Of a stretch of DNA of 64,000 nucleotides, positions 57,632-64,000 are shown piece by piece. Under the pieces are notes generated by a model, which saw only the letters and a program-made list of their open reading frames with translations, searched no databases and was not told where the DNA came from. Where the stretch lies: assembly GCF_027912675.1 (NCBI RefSeq), contig NZ_CP115757.1, positions 2,853,501 through 2,917,500 of the forward strand, given 5' to 3'. The position numbers and the translations under genes were made by a program. Origin of the DNA: Paracoccus sp. SCSIO 75233. GTDB taxonomy: Bacteria; Pseudomonadota; Alphaproteobacteria; Rhodobacterales; Rhodobacteraceae. Numbering within the stretch: the first letter of the stretch is position 1; each line of letters begins with the position of its first letter.

Positions 57632-58302
57632 GCGGCTTCGACCCTTTCGCGCCCGTCAGTGTGCATCCCGGCATCCTCGATTGCGTCCCAGATCGTTGTG
57701 GAGCACATGAAGCTGCGATTGGCGAGGCTGACGAAGATCAGGGCGCAGAACGCCCAGAAGGCGGGGCCGAAGCTGATCGTTGCCAGCCCGCCGACCTTCA
57801 CCATTGCGATGGCTGTGCCGATGATGAAAATCTCGGCCATTGACCACGGTTTAAGCTGTTCGGACAACCGAAAGGCGCGGACCGCATGGGCGTAGGGCGG
57901 TCGTCCCCGCACCAGGGGCCAGAGCGTATAGACCAGCAGCGCCGCCCTCAGCGCAGGCAGCGCGACGATCACCCCCAACAGGCCGACCGTCAGCGGTGCA
58001 ATGAACCCTTCCGAAAATGCCATCGCGACGCCAAACAGCGACGTGCCATGCCCGAGGCCCAGCCGTGAAATTTCCAGAAACGGAAAGAAGATCGCGCCGA
58101 CCATCAGCACCATCGTGGTGATCGCCAGTGCAATGATCTGGGTAAACGCGCCGGATTTGGGCCGCGCAAGAATTCCGTCGCAGCGAACGCAGCGCGCGGT
58201 TTCGCCGTCGGTCAGCTCTTCCTCAATATGCAGCGCATCGCAGCGGGGGCAGGCAATCAGCCCTTCGCCGGTGGCCATATCATATTCGACGTTCCTTATC
58301 AT
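57628..58302 (-). CDS. PqiA-type inner membrane protein (first half-gene)
   Basis: A 224-residue protein similar in plan to the next gene: cysteine pairs CPRCDA and CVRCDG near 18-41, then four transmembrane helices (52-205). E. coli has both halves in a single PqiA; here they are two genes overlapping by 4 bp (ATGA). It is the first gene of the pqi operon. Confidence 0.9.
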   Translation of the reverse strand: MIRNVEYDMATGEGLIACPRCDALHIEEELTDGETARCVRCDGILARPKSGAFTQIIALAITTMVLMVGAIFFPFLEISRLGLGHGTSLFGVAMAFSEGFIAPLTVGLLGVIVALPALRAALLVYTLWPLVRGRPPYAHAVRAFRLSEQLKPWSMAEIFIIGTAIAMVKVGGLATISFGPAFWAFCALIFVSLANRSFMCSTTIWDAIEDAGMHTDGRERVEAA

Positions 58303-58576
58303 GAACCGAAGATACAGTCGCCGTGGGCCGCTTCAAGCCCGCGCGGTATTTTCCCCGCAGCTATGGCATTTGCGCACGATATGTTTGTGTCACATTTTCG
58401 TCATGTCCTGCGTTCTCCGGTTTATGCATTGCAAAACAGGCCGCCTGACAATCCCGCGCCAATGATGGAAACGCTGCGCCCGATCAGAAGAATGCGCGGC
58501 ATTTTAGCCATTAACTTGGTTTGTCAGCAAAATGGCGCATTTTCGGACCGAGTGAACCGGATCTGGGTTGGGTCGA

Positions 58577-59323
58577 ATGCCGCAGGACAAGCCTATCATT
58601 CTGAAAAGAGTAGTGATCTCTGACGAAGGGGGTCATCATGGCGGGGCGTGGAAGGTCGCCTATGCAGATTTCGTGACCGCGATGATGGCCTTCTTTCTGC
58701 TGATGTGGCTGCTGAATGCCACATCCGAAAAGCAGCGAGAGGGGCTGGCCGAGTATTTCAGCCCGACCCTGGTGCGGGTGGTGTCCGGGTCCGGGGGGGA
58801 TGGCGGAGCCGCCGGTGATGGTCAGGGAAATCCAGCTGAGGTCGATCAATCGGCGGATGGCCTCGAAAACCTGCGGGATCGGGTTGAGGCGGATCTTGCA
58901 GGCATTGGTGCAGAATCGATGCAAATGAAGAACCTGATGCGCCATGTCGTCACGCGGGTGACCGATGAAGGGGTGGTGCTGGAGCTGAGGGATCTGTCCG
59001 ACGCACCGCTGTTCTTTGCCGATTCAACAGAACCGGCGCCGGTTCTCAGGCCGCTGCTGAGGGTAATCTCAAGGGTGATCGCACGCGCAGGAAACGGGAT
59101 CGCAATCGCGGGCCATGTCCGATCCTATCCTGCCGCGCTGGCCGGATCCCCCGAATGGGCGCTGTCGACGGGGCGCGCGGATGTTGTGCGACAATTGCTG
59201 CAAGAAGGTGGTTTCCCGCCGAGGCATATACAGCGCGTCACCGGCTATGCGGATCGTCGCAACAATGCAGACAATGCAGACTCTGCCGAAAATGACCTGC
59301 TGGAAGTGATTTTACTGAAATGA
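58577..59323 (+). CDS. motB: Flagellar motor stator protein MotB
   Basis: A 248-residue protein. It has a short cytoplasmic N-terminus, one transmembrane helix with the proton-carrying Asp31 (YADFVTAMMAFFLLMWLL), and a C-terminal OmpA/peptidoglycan-binding domain (about 120-248). No motA is adjacent in the window. The ATG at 58577 is used; a TTG at 58568 is an alternative. It leads the flagellar block. Confidence 0.93.
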   Translation: MPQDKPIILKRVVISDEGGHHGGAWKVAYADFVTAMMAFFLLMWLLNATSEKQREGLAEYFSPTLVRVVSGSGGDGGAAGDGQGNPAEVDQSADGLENLRDRVEADLAGIGAESMQMKNLMRHVVTRVTDEGVVLELRDLSDAPLFFADSTEPAPVLRPLLRVISRVIARAGNGIAIAGHVRSYPAALAGSPEWALSTGRADVVRQLLQEGGFPPRHIQRVTGYADRRNNADNADSAENDLLEVILLK

Positions 59324-59408
59324 AGGACCGCCTGCGCGGCGGGTTAGCGCGATCTTAAACCATCTTTGACAGATTCCACGGAAACGACTTACGCAAAGGA
59401 AAACAGAA

Positions 59409-60770
59409 ATGTCGATCTCGTCATCGCTGAATGCCGGTGTCGCTGGGCTTGCCGCCAACGCGACGCGCCTCGCCTCCATTTCGGACAATATCTCCAATTC
59501 CGGAACATTCGGATATAAGCGGGTGATCTCGGATTTCGAAGGAATGGTGATCAATCAGTCCCGAAATGCCGGGGTGTATTCCGCAGGCGGGGTGCGCGCG
59601 TCGACCACGCGGCTGATCGACCAGCGCGGCACGTTGGTCCCCTCCTCCAACCCGACGGACCTCGCGATTTCCGGTCGGGGCATGTTGCCCGTTATTCCGT
59701 CCGTCTCGCTCGGCAATCAGTTTGGTGACCAGCCGATGATGATGACGCGAACCGGGTCGTTCAGGACCGACGATGACGGCGTTCTGCGCACCGAATCCGG
59801 CCTCGTCCTGCTGGGCTGGCCCGCCAATGCGGACGGTACGATCCCGTTGATGCCGCGTGATACGATGGGCGGTCTGGAGCCGGTCGTCATCAATGCCAAC
59901 CAGACGGCGGGCGACCCGACGACGAAGATGGCGCTTGGCATCAACCTGCCCGCCACCCGGACGGAGGCGGGGGGCATTACCGATGCGCTGACGTCAAAGG
60001 TGGAATATTACGGCAATCTCGGCACGTCGGAGGCGCTGAGCGTCAGCTTCACGCCGACGACCTCGCAGGCAAGCGGCATGTCGAATACATGGACGATGGC
60101 GCTGCGCGATTCTGCAACCGCGGACGATCCTGCCACGGCGGAGGATGAAAGCGTCATCGCCACATTGAAGCTGATCTTTGCGAACGATCAGACCAGGGGC
60201 GGCACGCTTGCGCAGGTGCTGGAGGAATCCGGCCAGCCACATTCGGCCTACGACCCGCAAACCGGCACGCTTGACCTGACCGTCGGCAAAACCGCGGACT
60301 ACCCCGGCGACAAGATGACGGTGACGATCGGGAAACTGGGAGACCCCAACGGACTGACCCAGCTTGGCGACAATTTTGCGCCGACGAATATTTCCAAGGA
60401 CGGCTCTCCGGTCGGCAACCTCACAGCCATTGAGGTTGATGAACATGGTTATATTCGTGCCACCTACGATACCGGCTTCATTCGGACGATCTACCAGATC
60501 CCGCTGGTTGATGTGCCCAATCCCAATGGGCTGATCTCGCTCAACAACCAGACCTATCAGGTCTCACCGGATTCCGGATCGTTCTTCCTGTGGGATGCCG
60601 GTGATGGGCCGACGGGCGCGGTTGTCGGATATGCGCGTGAGGGGTCGACCACGGATGTTGCGGCGGAACTGACCGATCTGATCCAGACCCAGCGTGCCTA
60701 TTCGTCGAACGCCAAGGTGATCCAGACTGTCGACGAAATGTTGCAGGAAACCACCAATATCAAACGCTAA
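59409..60770 (+). CDS. flgE: Flagellar hook protein FlgE
   Basis: A 453-residue axial protein. The N-terminal rod/hook helix has the ANATRLASISDNISNSGTFGYK pattern, the middle holds the variable hook domain, and the C-terminus has LTDLIQTQRAYSSNAKVIQTVDEML. It polymerises into the universal joint between basal body and filament. An AAAGGAAAA ribosome site precedes the ATG. Confidence 0.95.
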   Translation: MSISSSLNAGVAGLAANATRLASISDNISNSGTFGYKRVISDFEGMVINQSRNAGVYSAGGVRASTTRLIDQRGTLVPSSNPTDLAISGRGMLPVIPSVSLGNQFGDQPMMMTRTGSFRTDDDGVLRTESGLVLLGWPANADGTIPLMPRDTMGGLEPVVINANQTAGDPTTKMALGINLPATRTEAGGITDALTSKVEYYGNLGTSEALSVSFTPTTSQASGMSNTWTMALRDSATADDPATAEDESVIATLKLIFANDQTRGGTLAQVLEESGQPHSAYDPQTGTLDLTVGKTADYPGDKMTVTIGKLGDPNGLTQLGDNFAPTNISKDGSPVGNLTAIEVDEHGYIRATYDTGFIRTIYQIPLVDVPNPNGLISLNNQTYQVSPDSGSFFLWDAGDGPTGAVVGYAREGSTTDVAAELTDLIQTQRAYSSNAKVIQTVDEMLQETTNIKR

Positions 60771-60782
60771 GGCTGATCCGCC

Positions 60783-62243
60783 ATGAGCATTGCAAATGCA
60801 CTGAACAACGCCGCAAGCGGCCTCGCCGCCGTCGCACGCGGAACCGAGGTTGTCTCGACAAATCTCGCCAACGCACTGACGCCGGGCTATTCGAGGCGAG
60901 CGCTGGAGTTATCGCCACGCATAATGTCAGGGAATGGCGGCGGCGTGCATGTCGATGGCATCAGTCGCGCCGTGTCCAGCGCCGTGCTTTCGGAATACCG
61001 CATTGCCAGCGCCGATCTCGCGCGAGCGATGGTTTCGAGCGAGTTTTACGGTTCACTGGAAAAGACAATTGGCCTTCCGCACGAGGCGGGATCGCTGTCA
61101 GATGTGATGATTTCTCTGGAAACCGCTCTGGCGTCGGCTGCGAGCCGCCCCGACAGCGATCTGCGGCTTGGCAAGGCCGTCGAGGCTGCGGACAAGCTCG
61201 CCGGGAAGTTCAGGTCGATCAGCGATACAATTCAACGGAAAAGGGCCGATGCCGACCGGATGATCGGCACACAGGTTGATCAACTTCAAAAAGGGTTGAA
61301 TGAGGTCGCAAAGCTTAACCGCCAGATCATCGTCGAAAACGCCAACGGTCGGGATGCTTCCTCGCTGGAGGACGCCCGGCAGGGTGTCATCAACCAGATC
61401 TCCGAAATCGTGCCGTTGCGAGAGGTGAAGCGGCCGAACGGAAGGCTGGCACTGTTTTCGAAAGAAGGCGCTGTTCTTCTGGACGGGAAAACCCCGGCCA
61501 AGCTGGAGTTCCAGCCATCGGGTCGATTCACCGCGGACATGGTTGAAAGCGCACAGGGCGCGGGACGACTGTTCATCGACGGTGAACCAGTCGCGGATGC
61601 CGGCACTTCGCTGCTGGCGGGCGGCTCGCTGACGGAATTGTTCAAGCTCCGCGATGAGGATGCCGTCGCTGCGCAGCGTTCGGTTGATGAACTGGCATAT
61701 GAGGTCTATGCGCGCTTCGCCGATAAATCCGTCGATGCCAGTATCGCCCGGGGAGATCCGGGCCTGTTTACCGATGCCGGCACAGCCGTCGATCCGGCGA
61801 AAATAACGGGGCTTTCGTCGCGTATTCGCGTGAACAGCGCCGTCCTGCCATCCAGCGGCGGAAATCTGGAGCGCCTGAGGGATGGAATATATGCATCGGT
61901 GCCGGGCGACGTGGGCGATGCAACGGTTCTGTCCGCACTGTCAAAGGCGATGAGCACTATAAGGCCATCCATATCGGCGGCCGCTGCGGAAACGCACGGT
62001 AGTCTGCACGGCCTCTCTGCGGCGCTCGTCTCGGATATTTCATCTTCCCGTTTGTCGTCTGAAACCCGGCAGACGCATGACGCGGCCATCCGCGATACGC
62101 TTTACGATTCCCTGCAATCGGCGGCGGGGGTCGATAGCGACCGGGAAATGGAAATCCTGCTGCAACTGGAGAAGGCTTATGCTGCAAATGCGAAGGTCAT
62201 CCAGACCGTAAACGAAATGCTGGAAACAATCCTCAGGATCTAG
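60783..62243 (+). CDS. flgK: Flagellar hook-associated protein 1 FlgK
   Basis: A 486-residue hook-filament junction protein. The N-terminus is SIANALNNAASGLAAV with VVSTNLANALTPGYSRR; the C-terminus ends with AYAANAKVIQTVNEMLETILRI. It follows flgE by 12 bp. It is a little shorter than the E. coli protein (547). Confidence 0.95.
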   Translation: MSIANALNNAASGLAAVARGTEVVSTNLANALTPGYSRRALELSPRIMSGNGGGVHVDGISRAVSSAVLSEYRIASADLARAMVSSEFYGSLEKTIGLPHEAGSLSDVMISLETALASAASRPDSDLRLGKAVEAADKLAGKFRSISDTIQRKRADADRMIGTQVDQLQKGLNEVAKLNRQIIVENANGRDASSLEDARQGVINQISEIVPLREVKRPNGRLALFSKEGAVLLDGKTPAKLEFQPSGRFTADMVESAQGAGRLFIDGEPVADAGTSLLAGGSLTELFKLRDEDAVAAQRSVDELAYEVYARFADKSVDASIARGDPGLFTDAGTAVDPAKITGLSSRIRVNSAVLPSSGGNLERLRDGIYASVPGDVGDATVLSALSKAMSTIRPSISAAAAETHGSLHGLSAALVSDISSSRLSSETRQTHDAAIRDTLYDSLQSAAGVDSDREMEILLQLEKAYAANAKVIQTVNEMLETILRI

Positions 62244-62245
62244 AT

Positions 62246-63259
62246 ATGTGGCTTTCTTCAATAAGTGACCTTTCACGGGCAATGTCGATGCGCAGCGCGA
62301 ACGCATCGCTGCGGGGCGAGGTTAAACGGCTGTCGAACGAGGTCGCGACGGGCCGGGCGACTGATACGGCGAGGCATCTTGGCGGCAATCTGTTTGCGCT
62401 CTCCGAGATTGAGCGGGGCATCCGTGAGGCGACGATATTCCAGCAGGTCGCGACCGAAGCCGGGACCAGGGCCAGTGCGATGCAAAGCTCTTTGGGCCGT
62501 CTGCAGGATATCTCCGGTGAGATGAGCACAAAGATGCTTGCCGCAGATACGCTTTTGTCGGCGGAGGGTCAGCATATTCTGGCGCGAAATGCATCCGGTG
62601 GTCTGCGCGCGGCTATCGGCGCACTAAATGCGGAAGTGGCCGGTCAGTTCCCGTTTTCGGGAACCAAAGTCAATATTCCGCCTGTTGTGAGTGCCGAGAA
62701 GCTGCTCTCGCAAGCGGAGCAGGTCATTTCCGGGGCGGGAACGGCGGAGGAAGCGGTGCAGGTGCTTCGGTCATGGTTCTCGCGCTCGCAAGGCGATGGC
62801 GGGTTTGTCGATCACGCCTATCAGGGTTCGGTTGATGCGCAGGCGGCCTTCAGGGTCGGCCCGGCTACGGAGGTTCGGTTTGCCCAGACGGCTGCAGACC
62901 CGGCGGTCCGGGAAGTGCTGTTTGGCTTGACGCTCGGCGCCCTGGTCTCTCGCGGCGCATTTTCGGGCAGTCACGGCGATCAGACGCGCCTTCTTCAGGC
63001 GGGTGGTGAGGCGCTGCTGACCGGGCATTCGAAGGTGGGTGGCCTTCGGGCCGATCTGGGTGAAACCCAACAGTCCATCGAGCAGGCGTCGGTCCGGTTA
63101 AAAGCGATGCAGACGACGCTGAAAATCCAAAGGACGGATCTTGTCGGCAGAGATTCTTATGAGGCAGGAAGCCAGCTCGTACAGGCGGAGGCGCAACTGG
63201 CCGCAGTGTATGCAATGACGGCGCGCCTGTCGCAGCTTAGCCTGGCGCGATATCTATGA
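62246..63259 (+). CDS. flgL: Flagellar hook-associated protein 3 FlgL
   Basis: A 337-residue flagellin-like junction protein, with the N-terminal LKGEVKRLSNEVATGRATD-like helix and the C-terminal AEAQLAAVYAMTARLSQLSLARYL. It connects FlgK to the filament. It starts 2 bp after flgK and overlaps flgI as ATGA. Confidence 0.92.
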   Translation: MWLSSISDLSRAMSMRSANASLRGEVKRLSNEVATGRATDTARHLGGNLFALSEIERGIREATIFQQVATEAGTRASAMQSSLGRLQDISGEMSTKMLAADTLLSAEGQHILARNASGGLRAAIGALNAEVAGQFPFSGTKVNIPPVVSAEKLLSQAEQVISGAGTAEEAVQVLRSWFSRSQGDGGFVDHAYQGSVDAQAAFRVGPATEVRFAQTAADPAVREVLFGLTLGALVSRGAFSGSHGDQTRLLQAGGEALLTGHSKVGGLRADLGETQQSIEQASVRLKAMQTTLKIQRTDLVGRDSYEAGSQLVQAEAQLAAVYAMTARLSQLSLARYL

Positions 63260-64000
63260 TACGCGTCCTTGTTGCATTCCTTATATGGATGACCGCCGTT
63301 TCGGGCGGTTTTGGGTCCACGATCAGGCTCAAGGATATTGTGCTGTTCGACGGTGTGCGCGGGAACGACCTCGTCGGTTATGGGCTGGTGGTTGGGCTTG
63401 GCGGCACCGGCGACAGCCTTCGCAACGCGCCCTATACCGAAGACATGATGGTCACGCTGCTCGAACGGCTTGGCGTGAATGTCGGGTCGGATCAGTTCCG
63501 CCCGAGAAACGTCGCCGCCGTCATGGTTACCGCCGTACTTCCACCCTTTGCGCGCGCCGGTGGCCAGATAGATGTCACGGTTTCGGCGATAGGCGACGCA
63601 AGCAGTCTTATGGGCGGCACGCTTATCATGACGCCGTTAAGTGCCGCTGACGGGGATGTCTACGCCGTTGCTCAGGGTGCCGTCATAGCCGGTGGCGCTG
63701 CGGCGGAGACGGCTGGTGCATCTGTCGTGCAGGGTGTTCCGACCGCGGGTTCGATTCCGGCCGGCGCGCGTGTCGAGCGGGAGGTGGCATTTGATTTTTC
63801 GACGTTACGGAATATTCGTCTGGCGCTGAAGCAACCGGATTTCACGACCGCATCAAGGATTGAGCGTGCCGTAAACGATGCGGGTCTGGGTCGCCTGGCC
63901 GAAATGATGGATCCCGGGACGGTTGTGCTGGATCTTTCCGCGATCGAAAATGTGAATCCGGCGAAGCTGATGAGCCGGATCGAGAACCTGATGATACGGA
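63256..64000 (+). CDS. flgI: Flagellar P-ring protein FlgI, N-terminal part (cut by window edge)
   Basis: The first 248 codons are in the window. The signal peptide (about residues 1-20) is followed by RLKDIVLFDGVRGNDLVGYGLVVGL and GTGDS, the FlgI signature. FlgI forms the P ring around the rod in the periplasm. The ATG at 63256 overlaps the flgL stop (ATGA). No stop codon is seen before the right edge. Confidence 0.94.
   Translation, partial: MIRVLVAFLIWMTAVSGGFGSTIRLKDIVLFDGVRGNDLVGYGLVVGLGGTGDSLRNAPYTEDMMVTLLERLGVNVGSDQFRPRNVAAVMVTAVLPPFARAGGQIDVTVSAIGDASSLMGGTLIMTPLSAADGDVYAVAQGAVIAGGAAAETAGASVVQGVPTAGSIPAGARVEREVAFDFSTLRNIRLALKQPDFTTASRIERAVNDAGLGRLAEMMDPGTVVLDLSAIENVNPAKLMSRIENLMIR

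Noticed and set aside
1..64000. Mobile elements, CRISPR arrays, tRNA or rRNA genes
   Set aside because: No transposase, integrase, regularly spaced short direct repeats or tRNA-like cloverleaf was recognised; the only tandem repeat is the coding one in tamB.

Overview
The window is ordinary chromosomal DNA of an alphaproteobacterium of the Rhodobacterales (Rhodobacteraceae, Paracoccus/Rhodobacter-like). The taxon is inferred from GC-rich coding DNA, a RegA/PrrA - SenC/PrrC - RegB/PrrB redox locus, AddAB instead of RecBCD, a PhyR-NepR-EcfG stress locus and the gene order around rho-mnmE-mnmG-rsmG-parA-parB. I see no phage, transposon, CRISPR array, rRNA or tRNA.

Layout. 0-4.2 kb: redox two-component locus (response regulator cut by the left edge, SCO1/SenC copper protein, divergent sensor kinase), then a PAS protein and a small membrane protein. 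4.3-7.6 kb: HslVU protease, a capsule-synthesis-like protein, thioredoxin. 7.6-17.1 kb: one long minus-strand block with an aldo/keto reductase, a TsaE-AmgK fusion, MurU (peptidoglycan recycling), AddB and AddA. 17.1-20.5 kb: general stress response locus, nepR-ecfG-kinase divergent from phyR. 20.5-24.7 kb: an rRNA methyltransferase with no standard start codon, a BrkB membrane protein, then aroE-coaE-dnaQ.

24.73-25.10 kb: gene-free, partly AT-rich, with several DnaA-box-like 9-mers. It is my candidate for the chromosomal replication origin. To its right lies the plus-strand series hemJ, rho, mnmE, mnmG, rsmG, parA, parB, with two parS sites placed inside gene starts (28224-28239 and 30075-30090).

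32.3-37.9 kb: DUF454, hemW, ridA, rdgB, rph on minus, divergent from hrcA-grpE-clpP, which ends at a clear terminator. 38.0-41.7 kb: ahcY-metK (methyl cycle) divergent from glucokinase. 41.7-49.7 kb: tamA and a 2002-residue tamB carrying nine tandem units of about 99 residues. 49.8-54.3 kb: DUF2853, DUF2125, pmbA/tldE, cysQ. 54.3-58.3 kb: a four-gene pqi operon for envelope lipid transport. 58.6 kb to the right edge: flagellar genes motB, flgE, flgK, flgL and flgI (cut by the edge).

Most of this is conserved core genome. The points most worth a second look are the origin candidate with its parS sites, the CTG start overlapping the phyR stop, and the repeat expansion in TamB. I found no convincing wholly new system.
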